This document shows positions 16,169 through 24,935 of a stretch of DNA of 47,504 nucleotides, piece after piece. The stretch covers positions 1-47,504 of the forward strand of contig QIGK01000071.1 of NCBI GenBank assembly GCA_003228875.1. Direction: 5' to 3'. The position numbers and the translations under genes are program-made. The stretch is from Rhodobacterales bacterium (GTDB lineage: Bacteria > Pseudomonadota > Alphaproteobacteria > Rhodobacterales > Rhodobacteraceae). Position 1 is the stretch's first letter; every line of letters starts with the position of its first letter. The notes beneath the pieces were generated by a model that worked only from the letters and a program-made list of their open reading frames with translations, did no database searches and was not told the origin of the DNA.

Positions 16169-16204
16169 CGGGGTTGCGCCATGGCGTAAGCCCCGCATTT
16201 TTTT
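16169..16204 (+). terminator. Terminator after the ImmA-like gene
   Basis: CGGGGTTGCGCCA and TGGCGTAAGCCCCG (16169-16195) form a nearly perfect stem, followed by a run of seven T (16198-16204). It separates the AT-rich cassette from typA 16 bases downstream, so typA's promoter is either within the hairpin region or depends on read-through. Confidence 0.8.
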
Positions 16205-16220
16205 GTAAAAGGCCGGAATT

Positions 16221-18033
16221 ATGGAACTGCGCAATATTGCGATCATCGCCCACGTTGACCACGGGAAAACCACACTTGTGGATGAAATGCTGAAACAATC
16301 GGGTATTTACCGCGAAAACGAAGCCACGGTTGAGCGCGCCATGGACAGCAATGATCTGGAGCGTGAACGCGGCATTACCATTCTGGCCAAAGCCACGTCT
16401 GTTGAATGGAAGGGCGTGCGGATCAACATCGTTGATACCCCCGGCCACGCTGATTTTGGCGGCGAAGTCGAACGCATTTTGTCAATGGTTGACGGGGTGG
16501 TTTTACTGGTGGATGCAGCCGAAGGCCCGATGCCGCAAACTAAATTTGTGACCTCAAAAGCACTGGCGCTGGGCCTGAATCCGATTGTTGTCATCAACAA
16601 GGTGGATAAGCCCGATGGTGAACCCGACAAAGCCCATGATCTTTGTTTTGATCTGTTTGCCAATCTGGATGCCAATGATGACCAGCTTGATTTCCCTGTG
16701 TTGTTTGCCTCTGGGTTGGGCTGACAACGAACTGGACGGGCCACGCAAAAATCTGAATGATCTGTTTGATTTGATTATTGAACATGTTCCGGCACCTAAA
16801 CAGATTGTGGCGACGGATGAGCCTTTTCGCATGCTGGCGACAACGCTTTTGGGGGACGCATTTTTGGGCCGTATTCTGACAGGGCGGGTTGAATCGGGCA
16901 CTGCAAAGGCTGGCGACCAGATCAAAGCCATAAATATGCAGGGTGAGCTGATCGAGAATTTTCGTATCACCAAAGTGTTGGCTTATCGCGGGCTGGATCA
17001 GGTTGGCATTGACGAGGCCGTGGCAGGGGACATTGTGTCCATTGCCGGTATGACCAAAGCCACCGTGGCCGATACGCTATGTGATAAATCGGTTACCGAG
17101 GCCATTGAGGCCCAACCAATTGACCCGCCAACCATTACCGTGACCTTTGGCATCAACACCTCGCCATTGGCAGGGCGTGATGGGAAAAAGGTCCAGTCGC
17201 GGGTTATTCGGGATCGATTGTTAAAAGAAGCTGAATCAAATGTGGCGATCAAAGTCACTGACAGCCCCGGCGGTGAGAGCTTTGAGGTTGCAGGGCGCGG
17301 TGAGCTGCAAATGGGTGTGTTGATTGAAAACATGCGCCGCGAGGGGTTTGAATTATCCATCAGCCGGCCTCGGGTGCTTTTCCGTGATATCGACGGCCAG
17401 AAAATGGAACCGGTTGAAGAAGCCACCATTGACGTGGATGACGAATATTCTGGCACGGTGATCGAAAAGCTGACCCAGCGCAAAGGCGAGCTGGTTGAAA
17501 TGCGCCCCGGCGGCGTGGGCAAAACCCGCATCGTCATGCATGTGCCAAGCCGTGGCCTGATTGGCTATCACGGGCAATTCCTGACTGATACCCGCGGCAC
17601 TGGTGTGATCAACCGTGTTTTCCACGATTGGGCGCCCTATAAAGGCCATATTGAGGGCCGTCGTGCGGGGGTTCTGATTTCGATGGAAGCAGGCCAGTCG
17701 GTGCCTTATGCAATTTTCAATCTGGAGGATCGCGGCCGGTTTTTTATCGGGTCACAAGAACAGGTTTATCAAGGCATGGTAATAGGTGAACATAACCGCC
17801 CAAATGATCTGGATGTGAACCCGATGAAAGGCAAAAAACTGTCAAATGTGCGGGCCAGTGGCAAGGATGACGCGGTAACCTTGACCACGCCGATACGGAT
17901 GTCACTGGAAGAAGCGATTGCCTATATCGACAATGATGAGTTGGTTGAGGTGACGCCAAACAGCATTCGCATGCGCAAACGCTATCTTGACCCGATCGAC
18001 CGGAAGCGGGAATCAAAGAAAATTGCGAGTTAA
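16221..18033 (+). pseudogene. typA: Translational GTPase TypA/BipA, frameshifted
   Basis: Two frames together give a nearly full-length TypA (about 600 residues), a ribosome-associated GTPase needed for ribosome assembly and growth under stress. The first (16221-16724) holds [12 protein letters not shown], the switch region [15 protein letters not shown] and NKVDKPD, then ends in ...FASGLG-stop. The second continues from [10 protein letters not shown] at about 16714 through the EF-G-like domains to 18033. Homologues have about three residues between SG and GW-type sequence here, so the most economical explanation is loss of 8 bases near 16716. It could be a real inactivating mutation or an assembly error; everything else in the gene is well kept. 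Confidence 0.9.
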
Positions 18034-18035
18034 AT

Positions 18036-18089
18036 TCGCATTTTGCAATTATATCGCAATGGTGAAGCGATTGTGATTGCAAAATGCGA
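18036..18089. terminator. Long AT-rich inverted repeat after typA
   Basis: Perfect 14-base arms TCGCATTTTGCAAT (18036-18049) and its inverse (18076-18089) enclose a second inverted pair ATCGC/GCGAT (18053-18057, 18067-18071). It begins three bases after the typA stop. A T-run is lacking but TTCTTTGGTT follows. It most likely ends the typA transcript or protects its 3' end. Confidence 0.55.
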
Positions 18090-18242
18090 TTCTTTGGTTC
18101 GCAAGGGTTGCGGCGTAACAATAGATTCTCTATAAAAGTGAAGATATACTACAATTGGAAGTAATACCGCCACAGCGCGAATATGGCGCAAGAATTGCAA
18201 CTGTTACTAGTAATAGCTTAATTTTTTGAAAAGAGGTCTAAA

Positions 18243-18626
18243 ATGAAACATCTCGTAGACGTCCATGTTGGCAAACGCGTCCGTCATCGCCGTTGGATGG
18301 TTGGAAAAACCCAACAACAACTTGGCGAAGCTGTTGGGATCAAGTTCCAGCAAATCCAGAAATATGAAACCGGTATGAATCGGGTCAGCGCCTCGCGGCT
18401 CTGGGATATTGCTGGCGTGCTTGAAGTGCCGGTCAGCTTTTTCTTTGAAGGGCTTGAAACCGGCGATGTAGAGGCAAAAGTCACCGAAACACCGCCTTCT
18501 GATATGCGCGGCGATTTGTTGGCAGATAAAGAAGCACTTGAACTGGTGCGCTCTTATTACTCCATCCCTGAAGCCCAGCGCCGCCGCTTGTTTGATTTGG
18601 CGCGGGTGCTGAGCGAAGTTGCCTAA
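18243..18626 (+). CDS. XRE-family helix-turn-helix regulator
   Basis: A 127-residue DNA-binding protein. The Cro/CI-type helix-turn-helix is at about residues 10-65 (GKRVRHRRWMVGKTQQQLGE, then IKFQQIQKYETGMNRVSASRL), followed by a short C-terminal part ending in helices. Proteins of this size and sequence are widespread, chromosomal and conserved in alphaproteobacteria rather than phage-borne. AGAGG stands before the ATG. It has a 209-base leader after typA with its own promoter room, and is followed by a terminator. Confidence 0.92.
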   Translation: MKHLVDVHVGKRVRHRRWMVGKTQQQLGEAVGIKFQQIQKYETGMNRVSASRLWDIAGVLEVPVSFFFEGLETGDVEAKVTETPPSDMRGDLLADKEALELVRSYYSIPEAQRRRLFDLARVLSEVA

Positions 18627-18655
18627 AAGCGTTTGACGCGCGAACCAATTTATGA

Positions 18656-18688
18656 AATCCCCGTCTGGAAACAGTCGGGGATTTTTTT
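18656..18688 (+). terminator. Terminator of the XRE gene, abutting the next start codon
   Basis: AATCCCCG (18656-18663) and CGGGGATT (18676-18683) make an 8-bp stem with a 12-base loop, and the T-run reaches 18688. The ATG of the HisN-like gene begins at the very next base, 18689, and the GGGGA of the stem's right arm stands exactly where its ribosome-binding site should be. Confidence 0.88.
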
Positions 18689-19492
18689 ATGGAAATCAGG
18701 GATGCAGAGAAGCAAGAATTATTGGCGGTTGCCCATGAACTGGCGGATGTAGCGCGGGTTGAAACCCTGAAATATTTTCGCCTGCCAAGTCTGGGCGTTG
18801 CCAATAAAGATGCGAATAGTTTTGATCCTGTGACCGAAGCCGACCGTGCTTCGGAACGGGCGATGCGCGATATATTGGCCAAACGACGTCCGAATGATGG
18901 TATTCTGGGCGAAGAATACGGAGCCCAAGAAGGCAGCAGTGGCCTGACTTGGGTGTTGGACCCAATAGACGGCACCCGCGCCTATATCAGCGGCACCGCA
19001 AGCTGGGGGGTTTTGATCGGGCTGGATACGGGTAATGGGCCGGTGATGGGCATTGTTGACCAGCCTTTTACCGGTGAGCGGTTTTTGGGTGGTTTTGGCA
19101 AAGCGGAATGGACACGCGGCGATGAAACCCGCCAATTGAAAACCCGCCAATGCGCGAACTTAGATCAGGCCATTCTTTTCACAACTTTTCCCGAAATCGG
19201 CACAAAAGCCGAAGGTGCCGCATTTAGAGCGGTATCCAAACAGTGCAAACTAACCCGCTATGGGCTGGATTGTTATGCGTATGCGTTGATCGGTTTGGGC
19301 ATGGTCGATTTGGTGATCGAAGCTGGCTTGCTGGCTTATGACATTCAGGGCCCGATGGCGGTGGTGGAGGCCGCAGGCGGTATTGTTACCAACTGGCAGG
19401 GCGGTTCGGCCCATCAGGGCGGGCAAATTCTTGCAGCAGGAGATGCGCGCCTTCATGCACAGGCGTTGGAAATTCTAAACAATAGCGTCTAG
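18689..19492 (+). CDS. hisN: Inositol-monophosphatase-family phosphatase, HisN-like
   Basis: A 267-residue magnesium phosphatase. DPVTEADR, GEEYG and the core motif WVLDPIDGTRAY give the metal ligands. The C-terminal motif is reduced to YDIQGP where the family usually has WD.AA. The sequence resembles the histidinol-phosphatase (HisN) branch found in alphaproteobacteria that lack the HisB phosphatase. The start is puzzling: ATG 18689 directly follows a terminator T-run, and no good alternative start exists in the first 30 codons. Its end overlaps the convergent hydrolase gene by 18 bases. Confidence 0.78.
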   Translation: MEIRDAEKQELLAVAHELADVARVETLKYFRLPSLGVANKDANSFDPVTEADRASERAMRDILAKRRPNDGILGEEYGAQEGSSGLTWVLDPIDGTRAYISGTASWGVLIGLDTGNGPVMGIVDQPFTGERFLGGFGKAEWTRGDETRQLKTRQCANLDQAILFTTFPEIGTKAEGAAFRAVSKQCKLTRYGLDCYAYALIGLGMVDLVIEAGLLAYDIQGPMAVVEAAGGIVTNWQGGSAHQGGQILAAGDARLHAQALEILNNSV

Positions 19493-20407
19493 AAATTTAT
19501 CTGTCGCGGCCCATGCTTTCTTCCGAATTTCAGGCGATTCCATCCAGATTTCGTGGCGTGCATTGTCAAAAATTTTCAGCTGAGCGTTGGGAATGCGGGG
19601 AACAAGGTGGTGGATCGCCTCGGGCAGCACGATACGCTCATCTGTGCCGAGCATGACCAACATCGGCAAATCGGGCAATTTACTGGTTTTGAAGCTTGCG
19701 AATTCGTCCAGCGCACTTCGGAACCAGCGCATGCTGGCACCGCCCAATCCCAGCGCAGGTTTCGCCCGAATATGGTCAACCATATAATCCCAGAAATTTT
19801 GGTCAGTGGTCAGATCATTATCCGCAAACTTTGCTTTCAAAACGTAAAAATCGCCGTTGGACTTGGGCACCCGGGCTTTGCCCCTGCCGATGGCGCGGGC
19901 GATTTTTGACAATCCGGCAACAAGCGTGCGCGTGCCTTTTGGCATGATAACATTCCACATCGGTGCGGAAAATACCGCTGCTTTGAAATCATGCGTGTCC
20001 ATCAGGTGCCGCAAGGCAATGCAGCCGCCCATGGAGTGGGAAAATAACAGGCGAGGGCCGCTCAATGCGGTGACTGTTGGATGGTTCAGAACCGCCGCCA
20101 TATCTTGTTGGTAGTCGGCAAAATCTACGACGTCACCCAGATCAGTGCGCCCATCAATATGATCAGACAGGCCCTGACCGCGCCAGTCAATCACCACAAC
20201 CGAAAAGCCGCGTTTGGTCAGATCACCGATCATGCGGCCATACTTTTCAATATATTCGGTGCGCCCGGGCAACAGCATCACCATGCCACGCGCCCCACCA
20301 GCCCAGATCGCAAACCGAACTTTGGTGCCATCAGCAGCGCTAACAAAATGGGCCACGCCCCCGTCAGGGCATTCGGCCATTTCTGCATAAAGCGGCGCGC
20401 TGTTCAT
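19475..20407 (-). CDS. Alpha/beta hydrolase, lysophospholipase (PldB)-like
   Basis: A 310-residue serine hydrolase of the S33/Hydrolase_4 group. The nucleophile elbow is FSHSMGG. MLLPGRTEYIEKYG and VIDWRGQGLSDH are typical of monoglyceride-lipase and lysophospholipase L2 relatives. The acid and histidine lie in LGTDERIV and NARHEIWMES. It has no signal peptide. The ATG shares a base with the SCP2 stop (TGATG), so the two genes are translationally coupled, which suggests a joint role in lipid handling. Confidence 0.88.
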   Translation of the reverse strand: MNSAPLYAEMAECPDGGVAHFVSAADGTKVRFAIWAGGARGMVMLLPGRTEYIEKYGRMIGDLTKRGFSVVVIDWRGQGLSDHIDGRTDLGDVVDFADYQQDMAAVLNHPTVTALSGPRLLFSHSMGGCIALRHLMDTHDFKAAVFSAPMWNVIMPKGTRTLVAGLSKIARAIGRGKARVPKSNGDFYVLKAKFADNDLTTDQNFWDYMVDHIRAKPALGLGGASMRWFRSALDEFASFKTSKLPDLPMLVMLGTDERIVLPEAIHHLVPRIPNAQLKIFDNARHEIWMESPEIRKKAWAATDKFLDAIV

Positions 20408-20697
20408 CAGCTTAGGATAGAGCCGAGCTTCATGGCCATGGACATATCACCATCAACCGAGAGCTTGCCGCTCATGAAGGCGGCTGTCGGGTTCAATTCG
20501 CCCTGCATCAGTTCTTGAAAAACGTCAGCGGTTGCGGTCAGGGTGCAATCGGCCTCAGAATCATCTACAGAAACGCCGGTTTCGTCAATGCGCACCGCGC
20601 CTTCGCCTTCGATCTCAAATTTGACCGAACCGTCAAAATCGCCATCGCCGAGTTTTTCTGCCAGTGCAGCCACGGCTGCTGATATTATTTCACTCAT
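20407..20697 (-). CDS. SCP2 sterol-binding domain protein
   Basis: A 96-residue protein consisting of a single SCP2-type lipid-binding fold, with GSVKFEIEGEGAVRIDETG and the C-terminal FMSGKLSVDGDMSMAMKLG, typical of small bacterial SCP2 proteins that bind fatty acyl or acyl-CoA ligands. Start ATG 20697 is chosen because GGAG stands ten bases before it; the frame stays open upstream to 21117 but antisense to the TPR gene. It leads an operon with the lysophospholipase-like gene. Confidence 0.9.
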   Translation of the reverse strand: MSEIISAAVAALAEKLGDGDFDGSVKFEIEGEGAVRIDETGVSVDDSEADCTLTATADVFQELMQGELNPTAAFMSGKLSVDGDMSMAMKLGSILS

Positions 20698-20720
20698 GAA
20701 ATCTGTCTCCGGTTTTTGGG

Positions 20721-20783
20721 TTGACGTTAACGTAAGTATTGTCGGGTTCAATGCAACCATAATTTCAATATTCCTAACGTAAG
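20721..20783. promoter_or_regulatory. Possible MerR-family (LiuR-like) operator pair
   Basis: TTGACGTTAACGTAAG (20721-20736) is a near-palindrome, and its right half TAACGTAAG recurs at 20775-20783. ACGT-centred palindromes of this form are known for LiuR-type regulators of branched-chain amino acid and fatty-acid breakdown in proteobacteria. The pair lies between the divergent SCP2 and TPR genes and could serve either. Confidence 0.4.
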
Positions 20784-20865
20784 GGAAAAGGTAAGGCACG
20801 GAGATTTTACTGTCAATTTGCAAATAGGAATTGAGAATCGGGAGCGCTGCGCGCATGATGAAGGA

Positions 20866-21411
20866 ATGAAAAACAAGATTATAATTGGTTTGGTTGCGCT
20901 GATGATGGCGGGACCGGCAATGCCGCAAGAACTGGCGTTTGGCGAAAACCCGCGTCTGGACGAGCTGTTCGCCAGATTGCAAAGTGATGAAGGCAGTTCT
21001 GCGGAAAGCGAGATATTGCTGATATTCCGCAAAAGTGGATCGGACGCCATGGATTTGCTTTTGCAGCGGGGGTTTGATGCGTTGGATGTGGGGCATCCTC
21101 AAGAAGCCATCTGGCATTTTTCCGCCTTAATTGACCATGCGCCGGAATTTGCCGAAGCTTACGGCGGGCGGGCCATTGCCTTTTATGAATTGGGAGAGCT
21201 TGACATGGCGACCCGTGATATTCATTCCACCCTTGCTTTTAACCCGCGAAATTTCCGCGCGATGGTTGGTTTGGGGTTTATTCAGGAAGAGCTGAATAAC
21301 CTTGACGAGGCCCTAAGCGCTTATGAAATTGCTTTTCGCTTGAATCCACATCTGGAAGGGCTGCAAGATGCAATTGATCGGGTAAAATCCCAAATAAGCA
21401 TTCTGCACTAA
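20866..21411 (+). CDS. Periplasmic TPR-repeat protein
   Basis: A 181-residue protein with a signal peptide (KNK then a hydrophobic stretch to about residue 20) and TPR motifs at about 75-175: ALDVGHPQEAIWHFSALIDH, AYGGRAIAFYELGELDMA and AMVGLGFIQEELNNLDEAL. TPR proteins mediate protein-protein contacts; no partner is evident. The ATG at 20866 fits the signal peptide best, but AAGGA abuts it with almost no spacing, so translation may be weak. It ends 26 bases before the helicase gene and may share its transcript. Confidence 0.82.
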   Translation: MKNKIIIGLVALMMAGPAMPQELAFGENPRLDELFARLQSDEGSSAESEILLIFRKSGSDAMDLLLQRGFDALDVGHPQEAIWHFSALIDHAPEFAEAYGGRAIAFYELGELDMATRDIHSTLAFNPRNFRAMVGLGFIQEELNNLDEALSAYEIAFRLNPHLEGLQDAIDRVKSQISILH

Positions 21412-21437
21412 TCCCCCCTGTTATCGAGATTTCGGCC

Positions 21438-24170
21438 ATGCAAAGCACCGTTACCGCCGTTCTTGGCCCGACCAATACCGGCAAAACCCATCACGCAATT
21501 GAACGAATGCTTGGCCACCCATCGGGCATGATCGGCTTGCCGCTGCGGCTGTTAGCGCGTGAGGTGTATGACAAGGTTGTGGATTTGCGCGGCGCTCAGG
21601 TGGTGGCGCTGATGACCGGTGAAGAACGCATTTTGCCAGCACGGGCCAAATATTGGATTTGCACGGTCGAAGCCATGCCAATGGATATTGGGGTTGCTTT
21701 TCTGGCGGTGGATGAAATTCAGCTTTGCGCTGACCCTGACCGCGGTCATATTTTTACTGACCGTTTGTTACACGCAAGGGGCAGTAGCGAAACCTTGTTT
21801 ATGGGCGCAGAGGCGATAAAGCCGCGCCTTAGCGCGTTGTTACAAGACGTACATTTTGAATATCGGAGCCGATATTCAAAGCTGACCTATGCGGGGGCTA
21901 AAAAAATTGGCCGCATGCCGCCGCGTTCAGCCATTGTTGGGTTTTCGGTGGAAAGCGTTTATGCGATGGCGGAATTGCTGCGTCGCCAAAAAGGTGGTGC
22001 GGCGGTGGTGATGGGGGCGCTTAGCCCGCGCACCCGAAATGCCCAAGTGGAGATGTATCAGAACGGTGATGTTGATTATTTGGTGGCCACCGATGCGATC
22101 GGTATGGGGTTGAATCTGGATATTAAACATGTGGCTTTGGCCGGCCTGTCAAAGTTCGACGGGCGGCGGCACCGTTACCTGATGCCAAATGAGCTGGCGC
22201 AAATCGCCGGACGGGCAGGGCGGTATAAAACAGACGGCACCTTTGGCGTGACCGGCGAGGCAGAGCCGTTAGAACCCGAATGGGTCGAGGCCATAGAACA
22301 CCATCGTTTTGCCCCGATCAAAAAATTGGAATGGCGCAATTCGAGGCTGGAATTTGGGAGTGCTGAGGCCTTGATTAAAAGCCTTGAAATGCCCTCAGGC
22401 AATCCCGAACTGATTAAGGCGCGTGATGCGGATGATCTGCTGACCTTGCGGGCATTGTGGGAAATGCCCGACATAAAGCGCCGCGCCGCCCAGCCAAATG
22501 ATGTGCGTTTATTGTGGGAAACCAGCCAAATACCGGATTTCCGCAAAATATCCTCGGCTGAGCATGTCAACCTTGTACTGCAAATATTTACTTATTTACA
22601 TGGTGACAAAGGCGTTATTCCCGATGATTGGCTGGCAAATCAAATACACCGCATTGATAAAACCGAAGGCGACATAGATACTTTGTCAAAACGGCTGGCT
22701 TTTATTCGCACTTGGACTTACGTTGCCCAGCGAAACGGCTGGGTTTTGGATGCAACCCATTGGCGCGGCGAAACCGGTGCTGTAGAAGATAGATTGTCGG
22801 ATGCTTTGCATGAACGTCTGACCCAAAGATTTGTTGACCGGCGCACCAGCGTGTTGATGCGGCGGTTAAAGCAGGAGGAAAGCCTTTTGGCGATTGTGAA
22901 TGAAAACGGTGATGTCACCGTTGAAGACCAGTTTATCGGGAAACTTGAGGGTTTCCGGTTTCAACTTGACCCCAAAGCCAGCGCTGACGAGGCTAAAACT
23001 TTGCGCGCCGCAGGGTTGGCGGCGTTGCAGCCGGTTTTTAACCTGCGATCTGACAAAATGTATAACGCGCCAGATGCTGAATTTGATGTGACCCAACAAG
23101 GCGGCTTGATGTGGGGATCTTTTGCGGTGGGCAAACTGGTGGCGGGCGCAGATGCGCTGTCGCCAACCGTTGAACCGTTTGTTGATGAAGAAGCCGGCGC
23201 GGACGTGACTGAAAAAGTCCGCCGTCGATTGGCCCATTGGATTGACCGCAAAATCGCTGCCCAGTTTGAACCGCTTTTGCTAATGAAAAACGACGAAACG
23301 CTGGAGGGTATGGCCCGCGGTGTGGCGTTTCAGATTGTCGAATCGCTGGGGGTGATGCCGCGCAGCGACATTGCCGCAGACATCAAGGCGCTTGACCAAG
23401 ATGCACGCGGCACTTTGCGCAAGCACGGGCTTCGCTTTGGCCAGTTTACAATTTTCCAACATCTGATGTTGAAACCTGCCCCGACGCGGCTGCGGCTGGT
23501 GCTTTGGTCGCTTAACGCTGGGCTGGATGATTTTCCTGAGGCGCCGCCACCGGGATTGGTGACCATACCTGCCGTCATGGACGCGCCGGACGGATTTTAT
23601 GCGCGCGCTGGTTATCGGCTGGCGGGTGAACGTGCCATTCGTATTGATATGCTGGAACGCTTGGCGGATATGTTGCGCGGCAATAATAGCCGCGCAGGGT
23701 TTGAAGGCAACGCAGATATGTTGTCAATCACCGGCCTGACGCTGGAACAGTTTGCCAATCTTATGCAAGGCTTGGGATACGCGGCCGAACGCTCTGAGCG
23801 CGAGAAGGTAAAGATTGAAAAAACAGCGGAGCCTGAGGCAGATAAACCGGCAGAAACCGAAACGGTTGCAGACAAACCTGTTGAGGAAACCGCCACAGCG
23901 ATAACCACTGAAACACCCGGCGAAACGGATGCTGAGCCAGAACCAAAGCCAGAACCGGAACTTGAGGTTTTTTATACGTTCCGCTGGGTTCCAGCCAAAC
24001 GGCCAAATACTGGCCAACGGGATAAACCGCGCGGGCAAAAACCGCGCAAAAACAAACCCAAACAGCAAAACCGTGGCAAGCCCCAATCAGCGCAGGCCGC
24101 CAGCAAAGATAAGCCGTTTGACCCCGATAATCCTTTTGCCGCCCTTGCTGCATTGAAAGCCAAGGATTGA
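21438..24170 (+). CDS. SUV3-like DExH-box RNA helicase
   Basis: A 910-residue superfamily-2 helicase of the SUV3/mitochondrial degradosome type found in most alphaproteobacteria. Walker A is GPTNTGKT at residues 10-17, motif II reads AVDEIQ, and motif VI is AQIAGRAGRY. The C-terminal 120 residues are low-complexity: a glutamate/proline/threonine stretch rich in KPAETE-type repeats, then a lysine/arginine/glutamine-rich tail, probably an RNA-binding extension. The gene opens a conserved run with the S4 protein, FdxA and CarD, and its stop overlaps the S4 gene's TTG start. A role in RNA processing or decay is inferred from the family. Confidence 0.93.
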   Translation: MQSTVTAVLGPTNTGKTHHAIERMLGHPSGMIGLPLRLLAREVYDKVVDLRGAQVVALMTGEERILPARAKYWICTVEAMPMDIGVAFLAVDEIQLCADPDRGHIFTDRLLHARGSSETLFMGAEAIKPRLSALLQDVHFEYRSRYSKLTYAGAKKIGRMPPRSAIVGFSVESVYAMAELLRRQKGGAAVVMGALSPRTRNAQVEMYQNGDVDYLVATDAIGMGLNLDIKHVALAGLSKFDGRRHRYLMPNELAQIAGRAGRYKTDGTFGVTGEAEPLEPEWVEAIEHHRFAPIKKLEWRNSRLEFGSAEALIKSLEMPSGNPELIKARDADDLLTLRALWEMPDIKRRAAQPNDVRLLWETSQIPDFRKISSAEHVNLVLQIFTYLHGDKGVIPDDWLANQIHRIDKTEGDIDTLSKRLAFIRTWTYVAQRNGWVLDATHWRGETGAVEDRLSDALHERLTQRFVDRRTSVLMRRLKQEESLLAIVNENGDVTVEDQFIGKLEGFRFQLDPKASADEAKTLRAAGLAALQPVFNLRSDKMYNAPDAEFDVTQQGGLMWGSFAVGKLVAGADALSPTVEPFVDEEAGADVTEKVRRRLAHWIDRKIAAQFEPLLLMKNDETLEGMARGVAFQIVESLGVMPRSDIAADIKALDQDARGTLRKHGLRFGQFTIFQHLMLKPAPTRLRLVLWSLNAGLDDFPEAPPPGLVTIPAVMDAPDGFYARAGYRLAGERAIRIDMLERLADMLRGNNSRAGFEGNADMLSITGLTLEQFANLMQGLGYAAERSEREKVKIEKTAEPEADKPAETETVADKPVEETATAITTETPGETDAEPEPKPEPELEVFYTFRWVPAKRPNTGQRDKPRGQKPRKNKPKQQNRGKPQSAQAASKDKPFDPDNPFAALAALKAKD

Positions 24171-24544
24171 GCGAGACAGCAACCCTGCGGTTAGATAAAT
24201 GGCTGTGGCAAGCACGGTTTTTCAAAACCCGAACGCTGGCGGCAAAAATGGTGTCGCTGGGGCGGGTTCGGGTTAATTCTGGCCGTGTCACCAAACCCGC
24301 GACCGCTGTCAAAATCGGCGATGGTTTGACCTTTCCCCAAGGCGATGCGGTGCGGATTATCGAAATCAAGGCACTGGGCGAACGGCGCGGTCCGGCACCT
24401 GAGGCACAGGCGCTTTATCTCGACTTGGCGCCTGAACCTGATCCGCTGGAAACCACCACAAAACCGTTTGCGGAACGTGGCGGCGCGCGGCCTACCAAAA
24501 AAGATCGCCGCGCAATGGACGCGGTGCGCCGCATAGGGTCTTGA
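24167..24544 (+). CDS. S4-domain RNA-binding protein, Hsp15-like
   Basis: A 125-residue protein with an N-terminal S4 domain (RLDKWLWQARFFKTRTLAAK, then GRVRVNSGRVTKPA), like heat-shock protein 15 (HslR), which binds free 50S subunits carrying nascent chain-tRNA. The start is a TTG at 24167 that overlaps the helicase stop (TTGA). No ATG is available, so it depends on translational coupling to the helicase. The C-terminus is basic. Confidence 0.9.
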   Translation: MSETATLRLDKWLWQARFFKTRTLAAKMVSLGRVRVNSGRVTKPATAVKIGDGLTFPQGDAVRIIEIKALGERRGPAPEAQALYLDLAPEPDPLETTTKPFAERGGARPTKKDRRAMDAVRRIGS

Positions 24545-24596
24545 AACCCTGCGAGGGCAGGCATAATAACAGCCTTGTTCAGATTCGAGGAATTCC

Positions 24597-24935
24597 ATGA
24601 CCTATATCGTCAATGACGCCTGCATCGACTGCAAATATACCGATTGCGTGGAAGTATGTCCGGTTGACTGCTTTTACGAAGGTGAAAACATGCTGGTCAT
24701 CCACCCAGATGAATGCATTGATTGTGGCGTATGCGAACCCGAATGCCCCGCAGATGCGATCCGCCCCGACACCGAACCGGACGCGGAAAAATGGGTTGAA
24801 TTCAACCGCAAATATTCCGAAATGTGGCCGGTGATTATCAGCCAAAAAGAACCTTTACCAAATGCCGAGGAGCGCGACGGCGAAGAAGGCAAGTTGGAGA
24901 AATATTTCAGCGAAAAACCGGGCGAAGGCGGCTGA
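24597..24935 (+). CDS. fdxA: Seven-iron ferredoxin FdxA
   Basis: A 112-residue ferredoxin. Cysteines at 9, 17 and 50 fit the [3Fe-4S] site, and those at 21, 40, 43 and 46 the [4Fe-4S] site, with proline after C21 and C50. The extra C12 and C25 match the Azotobacter FdI / Rhodobacterales FdxA type. The long C-terminal extension is usual for this class. GAGGAATTCC stands before the ATG. It acts as a low-potential cytoplasmic electron carrier. It lies 52 bases after the S4 gene. Confidence 0.96.
   Translation: MTYIVNDACIDCKYTDCVEVCPVDCFYEGENMLVIHPDECIDCGVCEPECPADAIRPDTEPDAEKWVEFNRKYSEMWPVIISQKEPLPNAEERDGEEGKLEKYFSEKPGEGG

Noticed and set aside
16700-16730. Programmed ribosomal frameshift in typA
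   Set aside because: There is no slippery heptamer, no downstream stimulatory structure is evident, and residues appear to be missing at the junction. TypA is not known to use recoding.
20698-21117. Longer SCP2 protein of 236 codons
   Set aside because: The extra part is antisense to the TPR gene and the ATG at 20697 has a proper ribosome-binding site.
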